DNA of 64,000 nucleotides from Malania oleifera (lineage: Eukaryota; Streptophyta; Magnoliopsida; Santalales; Ximeniaceae), in the NCBI RefSeq assembly GCF_029873635.1, contig NC_080421.1, positions 40,653,120 through 40,717,119 on the forward strand, in the 5' to 3' direction. The translations under genes were made by a program, and so were the position numbers. The notes below the pieces were generated by a model. The model worked only from the letters and a program-made list of their open reading frames with translations. It was not told the origin of the DNA and searched no databases. Below are positions 46,466 to 59,400 of the stretch, piece after piece; within the stretch, counting starts at the first letter, position 1; each line of letters begins with the position of its first letter.

Positions 46466-46655
46466 TCGTCGACGAAATGACGCTTTTATCGACGAGCCAC
46501 ACAAGGTCATTCGTCGATGGAGGAAGGACCTCATCGACGAACCTTAAGCCTGATATTTTCTGGGCATTCTGGATCTCTTCGTCGATGAGGCTCTGAATTT
46601 CAGTGATGAAGCATAGAAGGGCCTTCGTCGATGAGAACATTGGCTTTGTTGACGA
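46466..46655. repeat. Phased TCGTCGACGA palindrome array, copy F
   Basis: Units start at 46466, 46486, 46511, 46531, then 46579, 46600, 46625 and 46646. Steps are 20, 25, 20, a 48-bp gap, then 21, 25, 21. The array lies beside the TATA-like box of the minus-strand LTR. Confidence 0.87.
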
Positions 46656-46725
46656 AGCCTGCTGTTCCATGTTTAAATTTTCCTTTCTTTCTTTCTTATT
46701 TAATTCTCGAGTTTGGGTCTCTACA

Positions 46726-47039
46726 CGCCAGTGACTGGAACGCGCGGGTGGAAGGAGATAGGAAAGACATAATCAAAATGACACCATTTTGGCATCCGGT
46801 GGAAAGGCCAAAACGGTGTTGTTTCGCTTAAGTGTCAGGCGCATGTGTTCACGTGCCAGCGCGTGGGCTACACGCTCCAGCCTATATTTTTTAAAAAAAT
46901 TAATTATATATATATTGTCTAAAAAATGAAATATTACATCATTATATTTTTATATTTTGTATTATTTTCGTGAAAAATTATTAAATTAATAAAAAATGAA
47001 ATAAATAATAATTTTAAAAATGTGGGGTTCACCAAAAAA
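46726..47039. other. Spacer before the 131-bp tandem array
   Basis: A GC-richer segment (46726-46880, with GTGCCAGCGCGTGGGC) followed by AT-rich sequence. Probably retroelement-derived, but no domain or boundary was found. Confidence 0.3.
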
Positions 47040-47720
47040 TGGTCAAAAATTCTAGGAATGTTCAAAAAACGTTAGAAAAATATAGAAAAGCCAGAATTTC
47101 GTCTTGATTTTCATGTAAAAGCTCAAAATTACAAAATGACCCTCTTTACCATTTTAGACTACCCCGGATCACCTTGTGCAATCAAATTTGGCAAAAAGTT
47201 AGTTAAAAGCCAGAAACAATGGGGCTTCTACCTCGATTTTCGTGTCGAATAGCGAAATTACTAAAAGACACTATCTTATCATTTTGAATTGCTCGGGATC
47301 ATCTAGTGCAAACATAATTGGCAAAAAAAAAAATCAAAAAATCCAGAAATGATAGGGTTTCACCTTGATTTGTGCGCCTACAGTCAAAATTACTGTCAAA
47401 CATCTTCTTATCATTCTGAATTGCTCTGAATCACCCAATAAGGTCTAATTTCGCAAAAAATGGGCAGAAATGTCTGGTATGATAGAGATATTAGCTTGAT
47501 TTATATGCTCATTTCCAAAAATATTGTCAAATTTATTCTTATCATTTTAGACTGCTCTGAATCACCCGTTAAGGTCTGATTTGACAAAAAGTAGACAAAA
47601 ATGCTGAGTGTGACAAGGATATTATCTCAATTTACGTGCAAAAGGTCAAAGCTGATGTTGGACCTCACCTTAAAGTCCTAGACCACCCTGAATCACCCAA
47701 GGCATTCAAAAATGACCCCA
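47040..47720. repeat. Diverged ~131-bp tandem repeat array, about five units
   Basis: The marker word (C)TCTGAATCACCC and its variants recur at about 47161, 47291, 47423, 47554 and 47684: spacings 130, 132, 131, 130. Each unit also carries a TCATTTTGAATTGCTC-like stretch, a GGCAAAAA word and a CTTGATTT word. Units are well diverged, so the array is old. No coding potential. Confidence 0.8.
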
Positions 47721-48097
47721 AATATTTTTTTTTTAAAAAAAAAAGCTAAAAGCAAGAAAATAAGGCAAAAAGCCAAAATTCTCAATGTCCCATAGGAGCT
47801 ATAAATTAATGATCATGTCATTTAAGGCACCGAGACTAATATACAAACCCTAAAAGGTTTAAAATACATTGAAAAGCCCTAGAATGCACTAATGACTCGA
47901 AAAGGCCTGAGAGGTTTTGAAATGCAATTAAAGTTGTAACTCCCCAACCTGAGTCTGTCAGAGAGCACTGCATCTCTCCTCCTCCATCTAGACCAGACAA
48001 TAGGGGGCGGGCCTTATCGGACTAATGACTGACCCCACATACCAACACGTGTCTTTTTTAGTGTGTTTTGTCCTCACTCACACACTTCCTGAGAAAA

Positions 48098-48161
48098 CTT
48101 CTCAAAAGGTCACCCATCCCAAGATTACTCCAAGCCAAGCACGCTTAATAGTGAAGTTCTT
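48098..48161 (-). other. 5S-rRNA-like segment in TRIM 3' LTR
   Basis: On the minus strand, AGAACTTCAC, then TTAAGCGTGCTTGG (48148-48135) and GGGATGGGTGACC (48120-48108) match the middle and 3' part of plant 5S rRNA, including the internal Pol III box A and box C regions. The 5' third of 5S is not recognisable. It is not a functional ribosomal 5S gene. Confidence 0.8.
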
Positions 48162-48519
48162 ATAGGAAGGCTCTCGAAAAGAAAGGTGCACCTTATTGAT
48201 ATGGGGCAGTAACATCTAATCCTTTTAAGTCTTTCTTCCACGGCGTATCACATTCTCCCCCACTTACAGAACACAACGTCTTCATTGCAAACCCACATTT
48301 CTAAACCTAGGCGATGTGAATCTCATCACACTTCCAGTTGGGTAATTTGCTTTGATACCATTTTGTAACGCCCCAACCTGGGTTTGTTAGAGAGCACTGC
48401 GTCTCTCCTCCTCCTAGACCAGACAATAGGGGGCAGACCTTATCGGACTAATGATTGGCCCCATAGACCAATACATGTCCTTTTCAGTGTGTTTTGTCCC
48501 CACTCACACACTTCCTGAG

Positions 48520-48578
48520 AAAACTTCTACCCATCCCAAGATTACTCCAAGCCAAGCACGTTTAACAATGGAGTTCTT
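48520..48578 (-). other. 5S-rRNA-like segment in TRIM 5' LTR
   Basis: Corresponding segment of the second LTR copy, with a GTGCTTGGCTTGGAG core and a GGATGGG word. Somewhat more diverged from 5S than its partner. Confidence 0.7.
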
Positions 48579-48668
48579 ATGGGAATGCTCCAAAAGAGAA
48601 AGGTGTATCTTATTAATATGGGTAGTAACATCTTATCTTTTTAAGTCTTTCTTTCACAGGGTATCACA

Positions 48669-49015
48669 TTAGCCCACTAAAGACAGTAAATAATCTCGAG
48701 GTTAAAAATGGGCATCAAGTAATAGGTTTAGTGGAACCTCTAGGCGGTTAGCTATGAGAGAGTAGACGTAGTTTGGGATAGCTGAATTAGTTTAAAAAGA
48801 GTTTGCATCTCTCTTCCCAACTCTTTGTGTTTTAATTACTTTAATATTTATGTATTTTCATGGCTTGATTAATTTGTTTTAAATTTGACATCAAGCACTT
48901 AAATTTTATTAAAACGAATTCATCTCCACTCTTGGGTTGCCATTTGGGTCAACAACATAATCGTAAGGTAAAAGAAAATAAGGTATAAGATTACAGTGGA
49001 AGACAATGATGTTCA

Positions 49016-49080
<65 letters not shown>

Positions 49081-50424
49081 TTTCTTCTTTCCCTCTTGCC
49101 TTAAGAGTCTATTAGACCGAAGATTTTATTAGGGAAAAGGAAAAGAAAGAAAAATAAAAAGGAAACTTACTTTCCATTATATTTTCTTTATGCACCAAAT
49201 ATTGTTTAAGAAATAAAAAATTATTTTATTATAACTAAAAATTAGAAAAATCAAATGCTAATGATGTATAAAAATCAAGTTTTTGTTCATTAACTTTGTA
49301 TATTTTTAGTTTCTTTCTCACTTGATATACAAACAAGAAAAAATGAAAATTTCTTCTTATTTTTCTCTCTTCCCTCATATTTTTTGAGTTTCAAGTAGAG
49401 CCTAAAATTAAAGGTTTTATGAGAGATAATATGAGAGTTGAGATAAAGGAGAATTGCAGGCAGCCTTTTAAGAAATTTAAGTTTACTAATGATCCATTAG
49501 TTGATACTTTATTTTAATTACAAACTTCTAAAAGAAGTCATTTCAGAAGAATGAAGGAAGTGATATGTTCCCTTAATTAGCAGTAAAGATAAGTAAATAA
49601 ATACACAAAATATTGGTGTTAATCATAAATGGCAGTTTTATTATTTTAAAAAATGTACTGATGTGAAACTGATCTTACCATCCTTTTTTTATATACTAAA
49701 ACTACAAATTCACGCTTGACTTGGATTATTAAAAAAAGTGTTCTCACAAAATATTGTGAACCAAATTTTATTAATCTATAACATGTAATAAAGCATGAGC
49801 ATTCCTAAATTTCACATTTGACATCCTATCATATTCAATGTCAAACAAAACTATGCAGTTTTAGTTTACAAAATTTAAACAGGTTAATTATCTTTAAAAA
49901 TGAGCAAAATAATTCTAGAAAAAAAAATAATCAAAATATCCATCCACAAAACATTTCGATTTTTATCGCAAATTCAAATCGCCCATAATACACAGTCGCA
50001 CGAGTAGCACAAGACATAAATCCAGACATTTTGAGTGTTTAAATTGACGCAAAATTCCTCGTCGACTATATATACAAAATTGATTACATGTGAGATTTTC
50101 CTTCACGGTCAATACAAAAAAGCAACATTCTAAATTGAGGAACAAAATCTACAATATTTACTATGTACGGCAAAATGGGTACCTACTAACCGTTCAGGTT
50201 GGCTCTGAGCAGGTTGGGGCAGTTAACGGCTCTACAAATTTGAAGAGCCGTCTCCAGTGTAGCAAGGAGCATTGCAGCAAACGACACGGGGAATAAAATT
50301 TTCCCTTTACCTCTCACAGAAGCAGGGGTACAGCAAGGAATGCGACAACTCCATCTTTCTTTTATGTAGAAAAAAATACCACCAAGATCGCCCACCGGGC
50401 CAAAAATGGCAACTACAAAAACTA
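48669..50424. other. Spacer and CHR8 3' flank
   Basis: Includes a (GA)n run at 49020-49078 and AT-rich sequence. The CHR8 3' UTR (minus strand) should occupy the part nearest 50424, perhaps down to about 50000. No other gene is seen. Confidence 0.4.
49020..49078. repeat. (GA)n microsatellite
   Basis: About 59 bp of uninterrupted GA, the longest in the window. Unlike the other GA runs it is not evidently inside an LTR. Confidence 0.9.
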
Positions 50425-53400
50425 CTATTCTTCTTGATATTCTTGTTTTAGGACCCAGGAAGACCCATTTGGGTCTTTCTCTAGTGTGGCTATTTCCTTC
50501 AAAAGATTCTTAAACAAGGGAAGAGCATCTGGGGCTATCCTGTCCTTGAAGTGCTGCACTATGCTGGCCGAAGTGGTACGCCCACCTCTTTGTTGTATGA
50601 ACGTACAGATCTGGCGAATCAGTACTTCGGGCGGCACTCTAGATATCTTGTGGGGTGATCTAGAAGGTTTGGTATTGGCTGATTTTGTTTCGTGAGTGGA
50701 AGGTGTAGCCAAGCCAAATTGATGTTCAAGACCATCACCAACTGCTCTTTCTTGGTTCCCTCGAATTTTAGCAAGTAATTCAGCTGAAGATAAAGCCTTT
50801 CCAGCTGACGCCCCAGCAGCAAATGCGTTTGGTTTGGATGCTCCATCACTGGACAAAACTTCTGATGTTTTAGACTTGACAATCAGCTGGGTGTTCACAG
50901 CTGAGCCGAACTTGCGGTGAACAGATGGAGCACCAGCAGCTCCGCATTTCCCTGTCCATGTTGGGACAGATATACTGTCTCGACTTCGAAGCAGTCGTGA
51001 CTGGCGCAGTGCTTCTGCTGCTCTTTGTGCAACTTGGGAGGCCTGCTCCTCGAGCCTCATTCTCTCTCCATCATGTGCATTCATGATAACATCATGGTTC
51101 ATGGCACTCTGAAGGATGAAAAACATCAGCAATTGGGGAAGGAAAATAAAACAAATGGGGCATTAACAGGACATTGTAAAAACACGGTTTGATATCTCTA
51201 TTATTTTTAGAATATGCTTCTTATCAAGCACATCAAAAACTTAGTAGTTTCCACAACTGAAAGTTCGAAACTTTTTGTAGAGAATTGGGTTTGTTCAGAT
51301 TCAGTGAAGGATTTATGAATTAATAGATTTACAGGCTTTGGGAAGAGTAGAGACTGGAGATGATTCAGTCATATGCAGTTGTGGGATCTTGCAGTTTTAT
51401 GAGGATTTGGTTGGAATTTGGAAAGGAACTCTTGCTTTTTAACAGGAAGCAAAACCACTTATCCTTTGATATGGGAAAGAATTCAGCATTTGGCAGGTCC
51501 TTCACAGCTGGCTGTTCTAAAGGGGTTTCTCTTTTTGGTTTGGATCTTCAGCGAGGCTGGAAGGTGGTCTTATGATCGTAGTTTCTCCTTTTCTGTTTTC
51601 TTCTTCTCATACGAGGACGTCTTATTCTCCTGTCTGTACATTTTATCTTCTTTATTAAACTGTCTTCTTTTTCTATTGAAAGTTGTGAGGAACACCCAAT
51701 GAAGCTAAGGGAAATGGCAGGGTGGTTTCCAGTTTCCAGTTTTCTCAAGTGCGATGAAACATCAATGAGGAACAGATTTGCCAAGCACAAACACACACAG
51801 AGACAGACATGCACACACACAGAGACAACATTCATGTACACGCACACATTCTCATGATGATGCTGCAAAAAGAACATGAATACAAACATGTGGTTTTATT
51901 GACACAATAATGGGAATAAACAGCAAATAACAGGGAACTTACATGTATGCCATGAGCATCAAAAAGATTCTTCAAAATATTGGTTTCATCATCTACTTCA
52001 CCTTCAGTCTGATCAGCCTTTTCTTTCCCCTTCCTTCTGCATGCTTTAGCATTTGAGTTGATTTTGTCAACCACAGCATCATCAGCATGTCTTGCTGCCA
52101 CTTTGCGAGATTTCTGCTTATCCTGGTTGTCTTTTTGCATGCCCACAACAGTTACATCTTCCGACAATTGACTAAAAATGTTTGATGTTTCAGTGGAACC
52201 ACCCTCACCATCATCATTCAAAGTGAAGAGATCCTTCATATCCCGGGCTTTAAAGAACCTTCTCTGTTGTGGGTTCTTCAATATCTTATTTGTAAGATAA
52301 TGTTTGTAAATCTGCCGGTGGTACACCTTCTCCTCTATAGTTCCACGGGTGATCAATCTATAAACTGTTACATCCCGTGTCTGACCAATGCGCCAAGCAC
52401 GTTCCCTAGCCTGTTATAAGCAACAGTTGCCTTCAATTTACAAACGTGTTTTCACAGGCAAGCAAGGTTTTAAATTTCACTTCCAGAATTGGTTCAGTCC
52501 TGATTGAAATCAAAACAAAAAATTCCAAATCTATGATTGTGAGAGACTACTAGTCATTCTGCGGAAAGTCATCCAATGCAGGTGATAAGTAAAATTTAGA
52601 CAATTTCATAATTCGGCCACTATATAGACAAAAGATTCCATATATTCAAAATCCATGACTCTTTGGGCAAATTTTAAAATATAAGTATATGCACTTAAAA
52701 TAAAGTGAACAACTCAAAGAAGCAATTGCAAACGATACCTGCATGTCCGTTGATGGGTTCCAATCAGGGTCGAAGATTATTACCCTGTTCGCACCAGTTA
52801 GATTTGTCCCCAAACCACCAACCTTGGTTGTTAAAATGAAAATGAACACCTCATTTGAGTCATTGAATTCATCTATCAAGGCCATTCTTTGTTTTATGGG
52901 TGTTCGACCATCCATTCTTCGATAATTATAGTCACCAGCAGTCAGAAAACCCTCAAGAATATCAAGCATTTGCTGAGTTTGTGCAAAAAGAAGAACACGG
53001 TGGCCCTGTTCCTTCCACATCTTAAGCACTTGGTCAACAACTTTCATTTTTCCACTGCGTTCAGGATTTCCATAGTCTGGATTCTGGAAGGAGTGTTCTC
53101 TCTCAAGCAGATCAGGGTGGTTACAAATCTTACGCATGACATCAATTCCATAAAGAGAGTTTCTATTTCCATCAAATATCTGTTCCACCTCAGAACTAGC
53201 AAGAAATGCCCTATATACAGATCGCTGCTCAGCAGTAAGGCTGCAGAACAGGACATGTTCAGTCTTCTTCGGAAGTTGGGCATTCACATCAGCCTTCATG
53301 CGCCGGAGCAGGTAAGGCATAATCAAGTCACGTAGGACCACTGCGCACCTATACAATGACAAGTTTAGAATTCAGAAGTTATTCAGCACTAGAAACAATT

Positions 53401-56400
53401 CAAAATTAACATACTACAACAACAAAACCAAGCCTTAGTCCCACTAAGTGGGGTCGGCTATATGAATCTTTTTCCGCCAATTTATGCGATCATGGACCAT
53501 TTCTTTTGATAGATTCAAGGATATTAAATCCTTACTCACTATCTCCTCCCAAGTTATTTTAGGTCTACCCCTACCCTTTCTACTGCCCCCCACAGTAACT
53601 AAGTCACTCTTCCTCATAGGTGCACTATAAGGCCTACATTGCAAGTATCCATACCATTTGAGTCGTCCTTCCCTTATCTTATCTTCCATAGGAGCTACAC
53701 CTAACTTACCACGAATATGTTCATTTCTTAATTTATCTTTCAATGTTATACCAATCATCCATCTAAGCATTCTCATCTCAGCAACAAAATTAACATACTG
53801 CAAATCCAATTTAACAATGCATTAGTAAATGACAATCAACTATATAATTCAGCTTTTTCTTTAATTGCTGTTGAAAGGGAGTACAGGCAATCATAAAAAT
53901 CATAATTTTTTGTGGAACAACTAAATTTATTCACAATATTCTTAATACTTGTAAACAACTCTTGTATCATTATACTGAATATTATTAAAATAAGGTTACA
54001 CATTTGATGAAACTGACACATATATCAGAAATAGAAGCTTTTCAAATATTTGGAGATATCATATAGCTCACCTGTAAGCAGTGGAGACTTGCAATGGTGA
54101 AGCATTAGCATAGCCACCAACAGATATAGGAACAGAAAATTCTGCCTCAAATACAGGCAATACCCCCAACTTTCCAGGGAAAACAAAATCAAACAATGAC
54201 CAAAGCTCAGTGAGCTTGTTCTGAATTGGCGCACCAGTCATTATTATTCGGTGAACTGTCTGTAGCTGTTTGCAAACTAGAGTAACTTCTGCATTTGGAT
54301 TTCGAATTCGATGTCCTTCATCCAATACTGCATAACCCCATTCCATGTCAAGCAGTTTTCCCCCAAGCAGCCGAAGTTGCTCATACGTAGTGATAAGCAA
54401 ACCAGAGTCTGATCCCAACACTCGATTTATCAAAGAATCCCATTTTTTCGTGTGCTTAGAAGATAGATTTCCTTCAGTATCACTGTTGAGTGACTCATCA
54501 CTTTCATAATCACTATCATATGTTTTGGCTTGCTTCTTTTTGCTAGGAAAATCCTGAGCTGAATCATGTAGCATCTCCACACAAAATCTTGGGTACCATT
54601 TTTGTGCTTCCCTTTTCCATTGTCGCAAGAGCGTGACAGGGCAAACAATTATACTTGGTTTGTACATATTACTGAAATGCAATGCTCCAAGGAAAGATAA
54701 AACCTGGACAGTCTTACCAAGACCCATTTCATCTCCAATAATTCCACCAGCTCTTTGACAGTGCAGTTCCCATAGCCACTGTACACCCACCTTTTGGTAG
54801 TCAAATAGTTTGCTAAAAATGGTTTCTGGAATTTTCAGCCCACCTTCAAGTGTTACAAAATGATGTTCAGCATCTTCAACAGCAACAGCCTCTTGGTTTT
54901 CTTCTTCATTACCAATCAAGTTATCCCTTCCATATTCTGCAAAATAAATAACTATTTTCATACCAAAAAGCATTGCTACATGGTTCTTTGAAAAGACATG
55001 AATGAACGGAAATGAGGGTTTTCAAAATAAAAATCTCTTTTCTGATAAATTTTTAACATTCCTTAAGTCAACACGATATATCATCAATGTAGACCTCAAA
55101 GCAACTAAATGCAACCAATGAGCAGGATGGAAAGACAGAGAACACGTGTCTAGATGAGTTCATGTGAGTGTTAATGTGTAAAGGGTTGAAGAAAAAATTC
55201 CTATTGGACACTATGCACGAAATGCCCAAACAAGAGACATTTCAAAGAATTATGCATTAATGATTGGGTAATCATTAATTTGCTATCAGGCATTCAAAAT
55301 ATGGGGACTGATACCTCTGTAAAACTCAGTTCCAACTGTATAATATAAGGGGCCTTTCATTAAATGTATCTACCTAACCATAACATGACATGATTCATGT
55401 AAAGTAACCAGAGATCATAAGATCTAGCTGATTAAAAAAGATTATATTGCAAAATATGACAATTATTCATCAGCTATACTACTACAAATACAACTAAAAC
55501 CACCAGCTAACCCCCACCTCCCACAAACATTATGCTGAGACACGACTGAGATGGTGATGTTAAACTAGATGACTACAAGAATACAGAACTTGGAAATGAA
55601 TGAACAATGTGAAGCTGGAGTAGAAACCTGAAGTAGAGGAGGTAAACATATCCACCGATTTAAAAAAAAAATGCCTCCTCATATGCATGAATCTCATAAA
55701 CTACCAAAAACATAGCATAACCGCACATTTTCATTTTCACTCCAAGTGAGCAAATATTATTGCACAAAGAAGTTAAGGAAATCTACCAATAAATATGTAT
55801 TTCAGAAGCTTACCAGTTGAGGGACGAAGTATAGCCATCAGGAACTTTCTCATTCACTTGCCCCTCATTGGCACCATTCTCATTGGTTCCCATTTAACAT
55901 CTTTCAAAAAGAGATTTCCTAACACCTTCAACCAATAGATCCCCACAACACTTCACACCACTTCAACACAAATGACCATGCCTATTACCAAGAGATTTTT
56001 TTGGGGAGAGTTAATTGGAGATCCACACTGGTCTAAACAACAGAGGTAGCCAATCTCCCATACTATACTCCCATCCATCTCAGAATTTGAACATGGGACC
56101 AGGAATCCAAGCTTTAACCACTAAGTTATCTCCTAGGAGACATACCTATGACCAAGAGATGATTCATATAATCTGCAATGCTGGTTATCAAACATACGCA
56201 CACAGAGAGGCTGTATTGCTATTTAACATTCTCAAGCCAGATTACCTGCATCCGTACCCCACGTAAAAGTCCCTTCTTCTCTGCTAAGTTTTCTCATCAT
56301 TTTTGTTTTCATGATCATTTGTTGGTTTCCATGATGCCCTCCTTCCTCCATTTGTTTTTTAATTCATTTTGCGATTCATGAAAGTAGGTGTTATCATTTT

Positions 56401-59400
56401 GATGCAGTCAAAATATAAGTCTCAGTTTAGTTTTAATAAATAGATGATGCTCAAACCAGTTGCATACACTGTAATCATACACAGCACCACAGGGTGGGAT
56501 AGAAAACAAATGATGGGTAGAAACCATGAAAATGCATCACATTTGTCAGCCTTTCCAGTGATTCATCTTCTAAAACAAATAGCTTATTCATGTACAAAGA
56601 ACATTTTGGTAACTTGACTTAATAGATTCATGCATCTACAAAGAACAGGTACCAAGCTAGTATATTAATAAAAAAAAATGCAAACCACATGCTAGCTCCA
56701 CGCTTCTGAGAACAATAAACATACCACTTTCTTCTGAAGATTTTTCTTCACGAGATGACAATTTTCTCCATTTCCTGCCAGGTATAGGCCTTTTCTTTTT
56801 CCCTTTTCCAGCTTTTTTCTTCTCTGTCTCACTTTCTGGGGACAGGGAAACTTTTGTTGGTTTTTTTAGCCTGTGAAAAGGGCAGGCAGGTGCTTCAAGT
56901 CTAGGTGCAGCTTCTGCATCAAGCAGCTTGGTTGTTGGTCGAGCCTGTGCAGCCTCAGATATTGATTGCACAGCTCTAGCAATGCTAGCAGACGTAGTTT
57001 GATCAATTTCATCTTCTTCTTTGGGTAAATTCTGCCTATTAGATTGCACGGGTTGCTGAAGACAGCGTTCGAAGCCCTTCAGCTTATGGAAAGGAGTTAA
57101 AATTCCTTTCCGAACTAACTCATCTCTTTCCTAATAAAAAAATAATAACAATATCTGATAAGCTCCCATGGAATTTTTTTTCTTATAAACTTCAAAGAAT
57201 TTCTAGCATCCAATTGCAGTAGTAACTAATCAATCACTTAAATTATACCATAAGGAACTCACAAAGAGTAGAATTTTAAAAAACTAAGTTTAACTTACAG
57301 TTTCAACAAATCCAGCAGAAGCGGCATCCAACGCTGAATCAAAATCAACATCTTCTGCAAATGAAACAACTTTCTTCCGCTTTTTAAAATTTTTGCTTGA
57401 TTTCTGAACTTCTTTTAACTTTCTCTTGGGTGCTGGCTCCTCTCTTACCAGAGTTTGTAACAAGCTATCATGCTCAATGCCTTCAGAAGGATTGTCATTA
57501 CAGAACTCTGAAAGTTCTTTTTCAAGTTGAGCCTTTGTTTTCTTAAGGCTTCTTAGTCGATCAGCGACTAGGGCATGCTGAAGGGTCAAACCACTAGAAG
57601 ACTTCTGAGAAACAATTTTATCATCTATTGCATCTCCTTCTCCCCTTCTGTCATTTGCAGTAGTGCTGTGGACTTCGTTTCTTGCAACATCTTTCACTTG
57701 TTCAACAGTAGATGCAACAGCTTCTATTTCAATTTCTACAGCCCTCAACTTACTATAGAGTTTTGCTTGGCCAGTTGATGATGATTGTAAATTTTTGTCA
57801 AAATGTTGTTCCTTGGTGTTTCCTCCATCTTCACTGTCATTCCCAACATTGCTTCTTGCCTGCTATTTGAAGATCTTGCTGTCAAATCATCAGGATATAA
57901 ACTAAATCTATTTCAAAAACAAGGCTTTAAAACAACCCACAACCTATGTGAATTCTCATGCAGATCTAGTCACCTAATCGTTGATTGTCATGGCCAGTAG
58001 TTAACATTGTTGAAAATTGTCTTTTTGTGGTTACTAATTCAAAATAATATATAAATTGATTAAAAATATAAGATGCCCATAAATTGATGCCCACAACTAG
58101 AGATCAAATTTTAGTTTTCAGATTTTCTACCAAAAAAAATAATTCCTTGCTTTTGGCATTTTTCTTGTGCTGCGTGCATTCACTATGCTACATAATACAA
58201 GCTTAGAGTTGGGTTGTCCTTAGAATTTAGTGCTCTAGCCTGTCCTGTCCCTAATTTAAACCTAAATTTCTTTGGAAGTTACAAGCCTGCTGCTCACTTG
58301 TTTGATTCAATAAAATTTGGCACAAATATAAACTTTTTAGTCTAATTTCCACTATGATTTACTCAAGGCTTACTATGTGAATAAGATTAGCAGTCATCAA
58401 ACTTGAAGCGGTAGTTTGTCACAATGTATCAAATTCTTTTGAAAAAATAAAATACTGTATCCGAAAAATAAATAAATAAATAAAAATCCCCCCTTCCATT
58501 TCTGATTCCTTCTGAATCAATTTGCAATTGGACAGCGGGTGTTACAATTTAAGCCCAATTGCCATTGCAGCACTTGTTTACCTGGTTCGTTATCTTCTCT
58601 GTTTTTTTTTTTTTTTATATAGAAAAATAAATTCATTAGATAGAGAAAACAATCAGGAGAGAAGACATATCGTTAATAAAATCTGAGAATCCCCACAAAA
58701 AAAAAAAGAAAAATAAAAGAAAAATAAAATATGTAAAAGACAGCAAAAGAAAATCAGCACACCGTAAGAAGAGAGTCAAGAGACTGCCAATCACGCTGAA
58801 CATCTGAAATACACATCCCCTTGAAATTTCCATTGGCCACACCCCATAAAGAAGCCATAAAATGAACCTTTTCCCACAATAACAAATATAATTTCTTCCC
58901 TGAAAATATACACAAGTTACATTCCTTCCACAAAACCCAAAACACTGCAAATAAAGCACAATTCCATAATGCAATTCCTTCTTCCTACCAAACCCCCAAA
59001 AGATAGCCAAGAACTCCTCCACTATCATTGGACAAACCTAACTTTCTCCAAAATAATTGAAAATCTTGTTCCCAACCTTCCATGCAAAATCGCAATGCAA
59101 GAAAAGATGTGAAACAAAATCTGAACAATCAAAACAAAGCATACATATATCAGAAGAGAGAGCCTTTAAAGGTCTCCTAATCTGCAGCAAGTCATTAGTA
59201 TAAAGCACAACAAACCAAAGAAACGCTTTGATTTTAGGGGGGATTTTGACCTTCTAGATAACTTCAAAGTGGAAAGGAGAAATCAGTACCAACAAAGAAT
59301 TCACAGAAAGATTTATAAGAATAAACACCCGAAGAATCCAACAACCAGGATCGAATATCATCTTCGAAGGATACCCTAAAATTATTCAACATAACCAACA

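Larger units (their letters stand above)
45658..46725 (-). mobile_element. LTR piece with palindrome array, minus strand
   Basis: On the minus strand the head TGTAGAGACCC is at 46725. The palindrome array (46655-46466), a TACAAATAG box (46445-46437), a GA run (46375-46332) and an AT-rich tail follow. This repeats the order seen at 2276-1853, so both are probably one LTR family. Facing the plus-strand LTR piece at 45147, it makes a convergent pair. No internal coding region. Confidence 0.65.
47935..48668 (-). mobile_element. Cassandra-like TRIM with 5S-rRNA-like LTRs
   Basis: Two direct LTR copies, 47935-48252 and 48364-48668, flank only 111 bp. Each has TGTAAC at one edge and ATCACA at the other. 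On the minus strand the primer site TGGTATCAAAGC lies at 48360-48349, beside the upper LTR, and a purine tract GTGGGGGAGAA lies next to the lower LTR at about 48253-48264. Each LTR contains a segment resembling plant 5S rRNA in minus orientation, the hallmark of Cassandra TRIMs. There is no coding capacity, as normal for the family. Structurally whole; no target duplication was evident. Confidence 0.85.

Noticed and set aside
48098-48161. A genuine 5S rRNA gene
   Set aside because: Only the central and 3' parts resemble 5S, the segment is duplicated in two LTRs, and the TRIM structure explains it.
50041-50075. Another palindrome array at CTCGTCGACTA
   Set aside because: Only one partial unit, no phased neighbours, no LTR.
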